From positions 3,467,001 to 3,531,000 of the forward strand of contig JAWNZC010000419.1 of assembly GCA_035771165.1 (NCBI GenBank): a stretch of 64,000 bases of DNA, read 5' to 3'. Numbering within the stretch: position 1 is the first letter of the stretch; every line of letters starts with the position of its first letter. This DNA is from Paragorgia papillata. Taxonomy: Eukaryota; Cnidaria; Anthozoa; Scleralcyonacea; Coralliidae. Shown here piece by piece: positions 1 to 10,591 of this stretch. The notes beneath the pieces are model-generated. The model saw nothing but the letters and a program-made list of their open reading frames with translations, did no database searches and had not been told where the DNA came from. The position numbers and the translations under genes are program-made.

Positions 1-439
1 CTCTTCCCCTCATTATCATCATAATGTTCGTTTTCTACTCTTCTGCTTTTTATTCTTCTTCTCCTTCTTCTTCTTCTTCTTCTTCTTCTTCTTCTTCTTC
101 TTCTTCTCCTTCTCCTTCTCCTTCTCCTCCTCCTCCTCCTCCTCCTCCTTCCTTGTCATAATCTTCTTCTACTCTTCTGCTTTTTCTTCTTCTTCTTCTT
201 CTTCTTCTTCTTCTTCTTCTTCTTCTTCTTCTTCTTCTTCTTCTTCTTCTTCTTCTTCTTCTTCTTCTTCTTCTTCTTCTTCTTCTTCTTCTTCTTCTTC
301 TTCTTCTTCTTCTTCTTCTCCTCCTCCTCCTCCTCCTCCTCCTCCTTCTTCATTATCATCAATCTTCTTCTACTCTTCCTCTTCTCCTTCCCCTTCATTA
401 TCATCATAATCTTCTTCTTCTACTCTTCTTCTTATTATT

Positions 440-470
<31 letters not shown>

Positions 471-790
471 TTATTATTCTTCTTCTCCTTCCTCTTCTCC
501 TTCCTTTTCTTCTTCATTATCATCATAATCTTCTACTTTTCTTCTCCTCCTTCTTCATTATCATTATCATTATCATCATAATCTTCTTCTACTCTTCTAT
601 TTTTATTTTTCTCCCCCATTCCTTCATTATCATCATAATCTCCTTCTACTCTTCTTCTTCTTCTCCTTCCTCTTCTTCTTCATTATCATCATAATTTTCT
701 GCTTTTTCTTCTTCTTCTTTTTCTTCTTCTACTACTCTCCTTCTAGTTCTTCTTTTTCTTCTACTCTTCTTCTGATTATTATCATTATTA
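1..790. repeat. Polypyrimidine (TTC)n/(TCC)n tract, left cap of the foldback
   Basis: This is almost pure pyrimidine on the + strand: TTC triplets with TCC interruptions and a recurrent CATTATCATCATAATC spacer. The spacer makes it an irregular higher-order repeat rather than one microsatellite. The longest pure TTC run is about 183-320. Homopurine-homopyrimidine mirror repeats of this kind can form triplex DNA. The lysine- or glutamate-run frames here are not genes. Confidence 0.9.
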
Positions 791-1088
791 TTATTCTTTA
801 CTCTAATCATTATTATTTATTAGGTTAGATAATTTTAATTAGAATAAAGTAAATTATAAGAATAAAATATTTCTGTCTTAGGTACTTTTGCAAAATCTGA
901 ATTTTATTCAGCGTTTTTTTTCAAACAATTTCCACCTGTGCAAACTGGTGTGCCACACCTATAAATGTTAATTTATCATATTTTTAATCTGCTTGCTATG
1001 GCCATATTCCAGTATTGTTTTGAAGTGGATAGTAGTTTTGTCAGCTGTAATCTTAGTGCAATAGAAATGTTAGAACTTTGAAACTCAC

Positions 1089-1167
1089 CATTTATGAAGT
1101 CCATTGGAAGGGTGCTTTGGTACATTCATTCAGATTTGGTTCCCAATCTTTAATCTTGATGGAAAAT
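1089..1167 (-). other. Exon-like segment in left arm (mirror of 6,012-6,092)
   Basis: Read on the minus strand, a pyrimidine tract ending in TTTTTACAG precedes a 79-base segment that ends ATG followed by GTGAGT. The same acceptor and donor flank the right-arm copy. The left copy is two bases shorter than the 81-base right copy, which breaks its frame. I see exon-like architecture but cannot name the protein. Confidence 0.3.
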
Positions 1168-2164
1168 CTGTAAAAAGGAGATGAATGCTATTTAGAATAT
1201 TTTGTTTTTAAGTTTAACAAATTTGCATACATGCACACACATGGTGAAAAATAAAATTTAAAAAAAATGACACAAACACGTGAAAGAGAAATGAAATTTA
1301 AATTAGGAAAGGCGGAAAGCTGGAGTTATATTAGCTTCAATTTGGAGAGTTAAAATTAATTTTTTGTAGGGGATTACTTTTCCGTAGGAAAGTAAAGATT
1401 TGGAATATTATAGCAACAAACATTAATAATTTAAATATTTTAGTGTAGAGATAAGATAGTAAGGTTGTTAGATGAAGTAAAATTTTATGAATAATTAGAT
1501 TAGTCAATTTTGACAACTAGAAAATTTTTTTTTAAAAGTAAAGAGAAATATTCGGAAATATTTACAGTTTATTAAATACTTTACTTACATGGTTGTAAAA
1601 ATCCATATTGTTGTCCTCCATTGCCACCAAAACCATATTTTTCACCATTTTCGATCATCAAAGAAGCAGCCGCCATCTTGCCTTCGAGACCACATGGTCT
1701 CTTGTTAAGCCATTTTTTAGCCAAGTCCTTCCACCAAACGTTCTCCAAACTTCAATTTCGGCATCCTGGACGTCTTACAGTGTCACTGACGAAATGTGAA
1801 GAATTCATCTATCGTTTTATACCGCTGTTTTCTCGTCAACTCACCATTGTGGTACCGTACGAAGACACCCTTCCGCCATACTTGCTTCTTCTCGGCTTTG
1901 GTTTAGTTACCAGGCCCCCCTAGCTATGCTAATAGTGTGCATATCTTTATATTATCATACAGATAGTTTACTAAGTTTAGAAACTAAAATAAGCTTTTAT
2001 TGTATTTTCTGTGCAAATACAGCCATCATATTCACTAAAGCGATATCGTAATAGTCTGTAGATGAAGTGTAATCGTTTAAAAATCGTCTTATTGACGGTT
2101 TTCCTTTTTTTTTTTTGTGTTTAATTATTTATAGGCGGAAGCAGTATCCCGATTATACAGTGGT

Positions 2165-2275
2165 TCTATCGATCAGTGCAGTGGCTGAGTGGTCAAGGGC
2201 GCTGACGAAGGCGCGTACCCAATCGAGTACTGGGCGTCACGCCCAGTTCGAATACTGGACGTCACGCCCAGTATG
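2165..2275 (+). repeat. tRNA-derived SINE-like head in left arm
   Basis: TGGCTGAGTGG matches the RNA polymerase III A box. AGTTCGAATACTGG about 60 bases later is a B-box-like element. A short palindrome, ACTGGGCGTCACGCCCAGT, lies between and around them. The arrangement resembles a leucine or serine tRNA-derived SINE promoter. A mirrored copy lies at 4,935-5,035. No intact tRNA cloverleaf can be drawn, so it is not called as a tRNA gene. Confidence 0.5.
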
Positions 2276-2929
2276 AACAGAAAGCAAAACAACTTCCATC
2301 TGACGATGGAAGTTGGTGGGGGGGAGAAGTGAGACGGGGGAAGATTAAAAGAAAAATAAAGTTTTTTTCCTCTAAGTCCTACACTGTCGACCGTCTCCTT
2401 CCTTTTCTTCTTCTTATGTTCTCACTTACTCTTCCCTCTCCAAGAGAGGGAAGAGAGAGGGAAGACTCTTCTCTCGAGAAGACTCTCCTCTCGTCACATT
2501 ACACCACCTTCGCTTGCCAAACTAAAGGTCTTAGTCTGACAGGCTTAAGCGTGCATGCATCATGTGTGATGATCTTGAGATGAGATGTTGCTTATGTCTA
2601 CTTTTTTTGTTCCAAATATTGTGGGACACTTCTTAATTATATTCATGAATAAAATTGTTCTCTTATGGTGTTGTATCAATGGTTTTGTGTCTATAATTGC
2701 TCAACAAGATGGCGCATGACCTTCGCAAGCCTTCTTCTTCAATGGCGAGGCCATATTGACAGTGAAGACCTGCGAAGGTTGTTATCGCCGTGTGTTTGTA
2801 TACCTTCGACGCCATCTTGTTGATGTTTCCCCTACCCCGCTCTTATTAATGTGGGACACGGATGAAGGGTGCTTACGTCAGCAAGCCAGTGCTTCATCTC
2901 AATAATGTCCCCGTGCTACTAAATGTTCA

Positions 2930-4250
2930 CGAATACTTGTACAAAGCTAAGCAGAACTATATTGCAGCCCCGAATAGACGATAAGGCTTCAATCTTTACA
3001 CGAGTGAACTTGATTAAACCCCTTACTTATGGCAGATCTGTATATACCTATACACAGTTGTACAGAGCCATGTACGTTGAGCTATATGACCATATAAACC
3101 TTTACGAGCAATACAGAGCCATACAGTGCTTTATGTAGCTTTATAAAGCTTCTTCCTCTATTAACGGGGTCGTTAATCATGGCCATACTTGCGAATCTTA
3201 TTTCAAGTCTTTATCATGCACACAAGAGAACATTGATGAAGGCCAATATTAAAGCCCTACTAATGTACCGAGCTATGTACATGAAGCTATAATGCCCATA
3301 TAAATCTACACAGGCCAAACAGAGCCATATATGTAGGGGCTTCGTGTTGCGTTATAAAGCTTCTTCCTCTATTAACAAGGTCTTAAATCATGGCCGTACT
3401 CGCGAATACTTATTTCTTTATTATACACACGAAAAAACATTGATGAAGAAATATAAAGCTTCTTTTTCGAGAAAAAAAAGTTAAAAAAAAAAGTGTAAAA
3501 AAGTAGAGTGCTGCGTAGGCAGTGTTTTAGATAGAACAACGGTGAAAAGGTGGTAAACTATACCGCGCCATTAGTTATATAGTTCTGAGTAGAGCAAAGT
3601 GAAAAGATGGGGAACTACCGAGATAAGTTTTAATAACGAAACTACTGCCGTTTCAAGGGAAGTCTTTTTATAGTTCAGTTTATAGGTATCTTTAGCTCTG
3701 CATGTATAGGAATATATAGTACATATATATATACACATATATGTAGCCTAGCTGCATGTACATATGTACATAGAAGATCAGAAGCTTTATCAAGGTACGT
3801 AAAGCCCTGTGTGGCTCTATCTTGCTTGTATTGGTTTATACGGACATATAGCTCAACGTATATAGCTCAGTATAACTGTATAGCTCTGTATGTATAGTTT
3901 ATTTACCGAGACGGAGGTAACTAAAGCATATAGCTCCGTCGGTGTATATTGGAATGTATCAGCTATTGTTGATATTCTTTACTTGTGTGTAGCCAATTGT
4001 TAGTTGTGTAAACGACATGCATGTATAGCGCTGCATTACATGTAAGTATCGCTTTGTATAAGTATGTACAGCTTTGTATAGTGCTCGGCCATATTTGTCC
4101 CACATTATCATCAAAGTATTGCACAGATCAATGGCGGCAATGAAGAAGGTTGTTATATGTGTTAGGGTGAACAGCATTCAGTAAACAAGCTTTGCACCCT
4201 TCCCCGACTGAACAATTGCAGACACAAGACTGCTGACAACAGTTGTATTG
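2930..4250. other. Core of the foldback, partly palindromic
   Basis: The core holds two direct copies of a unit of about 200 bases (around 3,060-3,245 and 3,275-3,440) that share TAAAGCTTCTTCCTCTATTAAC and GAGCTATGTAC-like words. The segment 3,056-3,140 pairs in inverse orientation with 3,795-3,890, so the symmetry continues inward with a shift of about 240 bases. A dispersed repeat (3,500-3,670) sits asymmetrically at the centre. No coding frame is convincing. Confidence 0.6.
3500..3670 (+). repeat. Dispersed repeat family A, copy at the foldback centre
   Basis: This is the family with the core GTGCTGCGTAGGCAGTG, followed by TTTTAGATAGA, GTGAAAAGGTGGTAAACT and a TAATAACGAAAC-ACTG-CGTTTC module. 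It is present at least seven more times in the window. This copy appears rearranged, with the second half repeated from 3,590. It probably inserted into the foldback core after the inversion formed, because it has no mirror partner. Confidence 0.7.
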
Positions 4251-4664
4251 ATTAGTAGACATTATTGAGATGAAGCACTGGCTTGCTGACGTAACAGTCC
4301 CTTCATCCGTGTCCCACATTAATAAGAGCGGGGTAGGGGAAACATCAACAAGATGGCATCGAAGGTATACAAGCACACGGCATGCAATAACTACCTTCGC
4401 AGGTCTTCATCAATATGGCCTCGCCATTGAAGAAGAAGGCTTCCGAAGGTCATGCGCCATCTTGTTGAGCAATTATGGACAAAAAACCATTGATACAACA
4501 ACATAAGAGAACAATTTTATTCATGAATATAATTAAGAAGTGTCCCACAATATTTGGAACAAAAAAATTAGACATAAGCAACATCTCATCTCAAGATCAT
4601 TACACATGATGCACGCACGCTTAAGCCTGTCAGACTAAGACCTTTAGTTTGGCAAGCGAAGGTG

Positions 4665-4780
4665 GTGTAACGTGACGAGAGGAGAGTCTTCTCGAGAGAA
4701 GAGTCTTCCCTCCCTCTTCCTGGGAGAGCCTTCTCGAGAGAAGAGTCTTCCCTCCCTCTTCCACACTCTCGTCAGGGAAG
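4665..4780. repeat. Tandem duplication of a CTCGAGAGAAGAGTCTTCCC unit
   Basis: The word CTCGAGAGAAGAGTCTTCCC with its CTCCCTCTTCC neighbour occurs twice about 50 bases apart in the right arm. The left arm (2,440-2,500) has a shorter version. This is one of the indels that separate the arms. Confidence 0.6.
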
Positions 4781-4934
4781 AGTAAGTGAAAACATAAGAA
4801 GAAGAAGAAGGAAAGAGAAGGTCGACAGTGTCGGACTTAAAGGAAAAAAACTTTATTTTTGTTTTAACTCTTCCCCCCTCCCACTTCTTCCCCCCACCAA
4901 CTTCCATCGTCAGATGGAAGTTGTTTTGCTTTCT

Positions 4935-5035
4935 GTTCATACTGGGCGTCACGCCCAGTATTCGAGTGGGTCCGCGCCTTCGTCAGCGCCCTTCACCACT
5001 CAGCCATGGCGCTGATCGATAGAACCACTGTATAA
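4935..5035 (-). repeat. tRNA-derived SINE-like head in right arm
   Basis: This is the reverse complement of 2,165-2,275. Box A reads CACTCAGCCA on the + strand and the B-box side reads CCCAGTATTCGAG. Having the same SINE-like head at mirrored positions in both arms means it inserted before the inverted duplication. Confidence 0.5.
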
Positions 5036-5298
5036 TCGGGATAATGATTCCGCCTATAAATAATTAAACACAAAAAAAAAATAAGGAAAACCGTCAATAA
5101 GACGATTTTTAAACAATTACACTTCATCTACAGACTATTACGATATCACTTTAGTTAATATGATGGCTGTATTTGCACAGAAAATAGTTTAAAACCTTAT
5201 TTTAGTTTCTAAACTACCGTATGATAAGATATCATTATGCACACTATTAGCATGACGAGGGGGGGCTGGTAACTAATCAAAGCCGAGAAGAAGCAAGC

Positions 5299-5591
5299 AT
5301 GGCGGAAGGGTGTCTTCGTACGGTACCACAATGGTGAGTTCGACGAGAAAATAGCAGTATAAAACGATAGATGAATTCTTCACATTTCGTCAGTGACACC
5401 GTAAGACGTCCAGGATGCCGAAATTGAAGTTTGGAGAACGTTTGGTGGAAGGACTTGGCTAAAAAATGGCTTAACAAGAAACCATGTGCTCTCGAAAGGC
5501 AAGATGGCGGTTGCTTCTTTGATGATCGAAAATGGTGAAAAATATCGTTTTGGTGGCAATGGAGGACAACAATATGGATTTTTACAACCAT
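5299..5591 (+). other. Exon-like segments in right arm (mirrored at about 1,589-1,885)
   Basis: An ATG at 5,299 opens 12 codons (MAEGCLRTVPQW) and runs into ATG followed by GTGAGTT, a good splice donor at 5,334. Further on, an open stretch with a Gly-rich end (frame around GNGGQQYGF) reaches CAACCAT followed by GTAAGC at 5,592. The left arm keeps the same ATG and both donors (GTGAGTT and GTAAGT) on the minus strand. The frames contain stops between the pieces, so this may be a captured and decayed gene start. No protein family is recognised. Confidence 0.25.
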
Positions 5592-6011
5592 GTAAGCAAA
5601 GTATTTATATTGTAAATATTTCCGAACACTTTTCTTAACTTTTAAAACAAAAATTTCTGGTGGTCCAAATTGACTATAAATCTAATTATTCATAAAATTT
5701 TACTTCATCTAACAACCTTACTATCTTATCTCTACACTAAAATATTTAAATTATTAATGTTTGTTGCTATAATATTCCGAATCTTTACTTTCCTACAAAT
5801 AAGTAATCCCCTACAAAAAATTAATTTTAAATTTCCAAAATGAAGCTAATATAACTCCAGCTTTCCGCCTTTCCTGATTAAAAATTCATTTCTCTTTCAC
5901 GTGTTTGTAATTTTTTTTAAATTTTATTTTTCACCATGTGTGTGCATGTATACCAATTTTTTTAAAATTAAAAACAAAATATTCTAAATAGTATTCATCT
6001 CCTTTTTACAG

Positions 6012-6092
6012 ATTTCCCATCAAGATTAAAGATTGGGAACCAAATCTGAATGAATGTACCAAAGGACCTTCTTCCAATGGACTTCACAAATG
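6012..6092 (+). other. 81-base exon-like segment in right arm
   Basis: A pyrimidine-rich acceptor, CTCCTTTTTACAG, precedes 81 bases (27 codons) that end AAATG followed by GTGAGT. The second frame is open throughout and reads FPIKIKDWEPNLNE and on. Acceptor, donor and most of the body are conserved in the left arm at 1,167-1,089. This could be a captured host exon. The frame does not join cleanly to the upstream exon-like segment. Confidence 0.3.
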
Positions 6093-6404
6093 GTGAGTTT
6101 CAAAGTTCTTGTATTTCTATTCCACTAAGATTACTGCTGACAAAACTACTACCCACTTCAATAACAATACTGGTATGTGGCCATAGCAAGCAGATTAAAA
6201 GTGAGAGAAATTAACATTTATGGGTGTGGCACCCCAGTTTGCACAGGTGGAAATTGTTTGAAAGAAAATGCTGAACAAAATTCAGATTTTGTAAAAGTAC
6301 CTAACACAAAAATACTTTATTCTTATAAGTTACTTTATGCTAATTAAAATTATCTAACCTCAAAAAATCAGCTAGTAAATAATAATTATAGTAAATAATA
6401 ATAA

Positions 6405-7340
6405 TGATCAGAAGAAGAAGAGTAGAAGAAGAAAAAGAACTAGAAGAAGAGGAGTAGTAGAAGAAGAAGAAGAAGAAGAAGAAAAAAAAGAGAAAGAAGA
6501 TTATGATAACAGGAAGGAAAAGCAGAAGGAGAAGAAGAGTAGAAGATTCTGATGATAATGAAGAAGCAATGAAGAAGAAGAAGGAGGAGGAGGAGAAGAG
6601 GAAGGAAAAGCAGAAGGAGAAGAAGAGTAGAAGAAGAAGATTATGATGATAATGAAGAAGAAAGAGGAGAAGAAGAAGAAGAAGAAAAAGCAGAAAAGTA
6701 GAAGATTATGATGATAATGAATAAGAAAGGAAAGGAGAAGAGGAAGGAGAAGAAGAAGAGTAGAAGGATATTATGATTATAATGAAGGAGGAGGCGGAGG
6801 AGGAGAAGAAGAAGAAGAAAAAGCAGAAAATTATGATAATGAAGAAGAAAAGGAAGAAGAGGAAGGAGAAGAAGAGTAGAAGGAGATTATGAGGATAATG
6901 AAGAAGGAGGAGGAGAAAAATAAAAATCAGAAGAGTAGAAGAAGATTATGATGATGATGATGATGAAGAAGGAGAAGAAAAAGCAGAAAAGTAGAAGATT
7001 ATGATGATAATGAAGAAGAAAATGAAGTAGAGGAAGGAGAAGAAGAAGAGTAGAAGGAGATTATGATGATAATGAAGAAGAATGGGAAGGAGGAGAGGAA
7101 GGAGAAGAAAAATCAGAATAGAAGATTATGATAATAATGAAGAAGAAAGGGAAGGAGAAGAGGAAGGAGGAGAAGAAGAGTAGAAGGAGATTATGATGAT
7201 AATGAAGAAGAATGGGAAGGAGAGGAAGGAGAAGAAAAAGAAGGAGTAGAAGATTATGATGATAATGAAGGAGAAAGAGAATTAAAAGAGTAAAAGAAAA
7301 AGGGGAAGAAAAAGTAGAAGAAAAATAGAAGAACAAGAAG
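6405..7340. repeat. Polypurine (GAA)n/(GGA)n tract, right cap of the foldback
   Basis: This is the purine-rich mirror of 1-790, with GAAGAA runs punctuated by GATTATGATGATAATGAAG spacers. The spacer recurs roughly every 60-110 bases, giving a coarse higher-order repeat. It ends in AT-rich DNA near 7,340, the apparent outer edge of the inverted repeat. Confidence 0.85.
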
Positions 7341-7487
7341 AAGAATGATAAATAATAGATAATAATAAATAATACTAAATAATAGATGAGAGATAACAAC
7401 AATAAAAACAAGAAATAAATAGTAATAACTTACAAGAGTAATAAATGTTTTGAAATTAAGAGATGATTTAATACAAATAATAGAAGT

Positions 7488-7682
7488 AGAATGAAAAATC
7501 TGACTGCCTCAACCAGGAATCCAACCAAGGTCTCTGAATCAACACATCAGTCCTCTGACCACTGAGCTATTGATACATGGTGAGGACTGTCAAAGATTTT
7601 TATATTTAAAACACCAACAATGTTTAAATATACTCAGTGGTCGGGTTCAATTCCTGGTTGAGGGAGTCAGATTTTTCATATT
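7488..7682. mobile_element. Foldback pair of tRNA-like SINE ends
   Basis: AAAATCTGACTGCCTCAACC at the left and its diverged reverse complement near 7,650-7,677 face each other. On the minus strand, TAGCTCAGTGGTCAGAGG is an A box and GGTTGGATTCC a B box. On the + strand, the right half has CTCAGTGGTCGGGTTCAATTCC. This looks like two tRNA-derived units in opposite orientation about 60 bases apart, either an inverted SINE dimer or a MITE with tRNA-like ends. Confidence 0.5.
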
Positions 7683-7760
7683 ATTATTAATAATAAATAA
7701 ATATAAATAATAATAAAAGTAAACCATAATTTATAACAGTGGCAGCAATAAATAGAGAAT

Positions 7761-8075
7761 AATACATGGATGTGCGGAAATATGAAATTTATTTCGAGTG
7801 TTGACCAGGATATCTCACGAGTGAGCAAAGCGAACGAGTGACATATCCTGTTCAACACAAGAAATAAATTTCATATTTCCAAGCATCCATGTATTCTGTT
7901 TATTATATAAAAAAAATTTCCTATTGCCTTGCAAAAATTGCATTAAACTATAATGCTGATTCAGCGATAATTGTCACATGTGCGATTATCATAAATAATC
8001 GCACATGTGAGATTATCACTTTTATTAGTCAGGTGGGAAAATCAATAAAACATTCTATTTTATATAATAAGTAAT
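7761..8075. mobile_element. Palindromic MITE, family B
   Basis: AATACATGGATG-GCGGAAATATGAAAT at 7,761 pairs with ATTTCATATTTCCAAGCATCCATGTATT ending near 7,897, with TATCTCACGAGTGAGC as the inner stem. It is followed by a second perfect palindrome, CACATGTGCGATTAT facing ATAATCGCACATGTG (about 7,977-8,009). A diverged copy of the whole arrangement lies at 55,265-55,525, which supports one transposable unit. Confidence 0.65.
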
Positions 8076-8457
8076 AATAAACAATGATAAATAATAATAA
8101 GTAAAAATAATAATAATAATAATAGAGGATTATTGAAAGAGAAAGACCAAAAAGTGCTTTCTAAGTCAGGAAGACTTTGAAGTCATTTTTAACTGCTTGC
8201 TATGGCCATGTAACAGCCTGAAAGAACCACCAACGCAACATTGACAACAGACTCACATTTCTTGCAGAACCAAACTAAAACAACTGCAACTATTTCAACT
8301 TTTCTTCCCAACAAAACTAACTTATTAAACAATTACCAAAATTATATCTATCTGTAATAATCTAGTTCAACAGCAATTCTAATAGTTTTGATCATTTCAT
8401 TATTCCAGGTTCGAAATTTACCTTAATTAAAAGATCCACACAAAGATCTACCCAGAC

Positions 8458-8600
8458 CTGAAGGATGAGGACCCAGACCCAATGGACCAGGACCTGATGG
8501 ACTAGGACCCAATGGACCAAGACCCAGTGGACCAGGACCTGATGGACCAGAACCCAATGAAGCAGGACCCGATGGAGCAGGACCAGATGGACCAGAACTA
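8458..8600. repeat. 15-bp minisatellite encoding Gly-Pro-like pentapeptides
   Basis: About nine imperfect copies of a 15-bp unit (GGACCAGGACC-GATGGACC type). Both strands are open and read as Gly/Pro-rich pentapeptides. It is not a Gly-X-Y collagen triplet. A TGA stands directly before the + frame and the minus frame has no ATG start, so I treat it as a minisatellite. Confidence 0.65.
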
Positions 8601-8619
8601 GCATTATTATGTGAGTTCC

Positions 8620-8970
8620 TCAATGTAATTTAGTCCACAGTAGCTGATACATTATACTATGATCAAAGAGGACCCTTACCTTTTAATTTAATTTTCTTTC
8701 TTTATTTTTTTTTCTATCTTTTTGTTTCTTTCTTTTTATATAAACGATCTAAAAAAATATTTTTATAAATATTGTTTTCAAGAGAGTAAAAAGTAGATTG
8801 GCTCCACACACAACATCCATATTTCCTTGCTAAAAATTTGCAATATTTTTCCAAGCTTTTCTTCAAGATTTATTGTGTTCATTTCCAATTAAAAAAAATC
8901 AAATTTTGGTTTATTGAAAACACTCGTGAGGATGGTTGCAAATTAATTTGCAGCTGATCACCATTGGTCG
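8620..8970. other. AT-rich intergenic stretch
   Basis: Poly-T and poly-A rich DNA without a credible frame, repeat or splice-bounded segment that I can see. Confidence 0.5.
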
Positions 8971-8972
8971 AT

Positions 8973-9192
8973 ACTGTTGTTTGCACCTAAGTGGAAACAC
9001 TGCCCATCAAAACATGTTAAAAAGTTAACCGTTTTGAAATTGACACTGTGGGATTGGCAAGATGTGATTGGCTAAGAGCACAAACATGTATGTATCGAAG
9101 GGAAACATGTTTCCAAGGAAAACATTTATGTTTGACATTGACATAGAACATGTTTTGACAGGTGATGTTTCCACTTAGGTGCAAGCGACAGT
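8973..9192. mobile_element. Palindromic MITE, family C, copy 1
   Basis: ACTGTTGTTTGCACCTAAG at the left faces CTTAGGTGCAAGCGACAGT at the right. The inner stems are TCAAAACATGTT and AACATGTTTTGA. The body is about 220 bp. A second copy lies at 16,867-17,068, showing a mobile family. Confidence 0.7.
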
Positions 9193-9240
9193 ATATAATG
9201 TGTTGATGATTCTTCACAGAAATTTATTTAGCATGCAATA

Positions 9241-9352
9241 TTGCAATAACATAATTTTTGCTGGGACATTGTTTATTATTTTGTGGCCTATGTTAATATG
9301 TGGATTGTGGACCACATATAAACAATATGCCATGCAAAAGTTATGTTATTGC
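9241..9352. repeat. Imperfect hairpin of about 110 bp
   Basis: GCAATAACATAATTTTTGC at 9,241 pairs with GCAAAAGTTATGTTATTGC near 9,333-9,352. It is probably a small decayed palindromic element. No second copy was noticed. Confidence 0.45.
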
Positions 9353-9359
9353 CTTATTA

Positions 9360-10130
9360 CGGTAGTTGTCCAACTTGCTTAAGGCTACATACATGTATAC
9401 AATATATCTTTGTTAAAACTTCCACACACTTCACAACATTTTCTTAGCCTTTGCAACATAATTATACACCAGGTTATTTCAAGAATACTTTTTCAATATC
9501 AAAAAAAATTCTGAACAATTATTTCTTGGCTGAGAAAAAAGCCACAAAAAAAAATCCCAAAACACTATAATTCGTTTTCATATTTTCAGAGTACAGTGTA
9601 CTATTTTGAGGAGATATACTGTACTGTTGTCAAAAATTAATATTGGTTAGTATGGAAGGACATAGATATATTGTGTACAAATCTTTCTTGGGTTCTGGCA
9701 TGATTCCCAAATTTTACAAGTGATTAAGACAAGCTGGTGATTTTTCAAACATAAATGTTCAGTTATTTGCTCTGAATACAAGAGGTCACGAGCATGTACT
9801 AATTTTGTTGAAAAACAGTTGTTTTTGAGTAATGATTGTTTTCCATAAAATAATAATTTTGGGGGAAGTTTGAACACTGCAAAAAAAGCAAAGAATGCTA
9901 TTTTATTTATACTATCAGGGAAAAAAAGAAGTTTGTAACAATTTTAGACTCGGATCATGCCATTATCCATGAAAGAAATGAAAAAGTCAGCTGCCTCTAA
10001 ATATCTACTTTGCAGCTGTTTTACAAAAAGTGCCAGTTCAATATAATGAAAAACATTAAAGTCACTAAGTATGATAGGGAGCTGACATTCTTTAGTAGTA
10101 TCATGTTTGGGAATTTCTTTTGTTCTCACA
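9360..10130. other. Intergenic DNA without recognisable features
   Basis: AT-rich sequence. The short frames are scattered, have no splice context and resemble no family I know. Confidence 0.5.
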
Positions 10131-10343
10131 GGTCATTAATAACTATTAGTATAAATACACCAGTGATTATAGAAAATCACGCGCGCTGATTGGTCGAGCT
10201 ACTTCGGATTAATTCTCGATAATCACCTACAGCGTTTATTCAAAATGGCCACCAGCCAAGTTGTCAATGCGACAGACGAGGAAATTAACAATTTTAAAGA
10301 AAATGTTGTTCCTAAAAGTACGAAAATGTGTATTTATACTAAA

Positions 10344-10447
10344 ACAATTATTCGCCTCAGGCTCGGTGAATATCGGTGAATAATAACCTCGACTTCGTCT
10401 CGGTTATTATACACCGATATTCACCTCGCCTTTGGCGAATAATTGTT
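10344..10447. mobile_element. Palindromic MITE, family D, copy 1
   Basis: ACAATTATTCGCCTC faces GGCGAATAATTGT. The inner stem is CGGTGAATAT facing ATATTCACC, with an AACCTCGACTTCGTCTCGGTT tip region. The related element at 48,319-48,423 has the same ends and the GGTGAATATCGGTGAATA core. Confidence 0.7.
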
Positions 10448-10485
10448 AAATATACCTCATTAAAATTCATTTTTACTAATTACCT

Positions 10486-10544
10486 CCGTTGACGTCAAAC
10501 CAGGTCTGATTACAACTAATCATACCCGGTTTGACGTCAACGGA
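10486..10544. repeat. Short palindrome with CGTTGACGTCAAACC arms
   Basis: CCGTTGACGTCAAACC faces GGTTTGACGTCAACGG around a loop of about 27 bases. The arms contain the TGACGTCA cyclic-AMP-response core, but the structure suggests a mini foldback element rather than a control site. Confidence 0.55.
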
Positions 10545-10591
10545 CGTGACAACAAAAGAAATTCCCGCAAACATATTACAAAGGAATAGCA

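Larger units (their letters stand above)
1..7340. mobile_element. Giant foldback (inverted-repeat) element, about 7.3 kb
   Basis: The first 2.9 kb reappears as its reverse complement between about 4,255 and 7,300. Matching points have nearly constant coordinate sums: 892 with 6,289, 1,609 with 5,571, 2,710 with 4,459. All sum to 7,167-7,181, so the centre of symmetry is near 3,590. The arms are diverged by small indels and substitutions, so this is not an assembly mirror image. The outer ends are (TTC)n on the left and (GAA)n on the right. The left end may continue beyond the window. The layout resembles foldback-type elements with very long inverted ends and a short unique core. No transposase is visible. 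An inverted segmental duplication is the alternative. Confidence 0.8.

Noticed and set aside
156..407. Lysine-run protein at the left end
   Set aside because: It is a translation of the (TTC)n tract on the minus strand, not a gene.
8423..8623. Collagen-like Gly-Pro protein
   Set aside because: The repeat is pentapeptide-like, not Gly-X-Y. There is no ATG or splice context and both strands are open, so it is treated as a 15-bp minisatellite.
10486..10544. cAMP-response enhancer from paired TGACGTCA words
   Set aside because: The words are part of the arms of a palindrome within a cluster of foldback elements. Symmetry explains their pairing.
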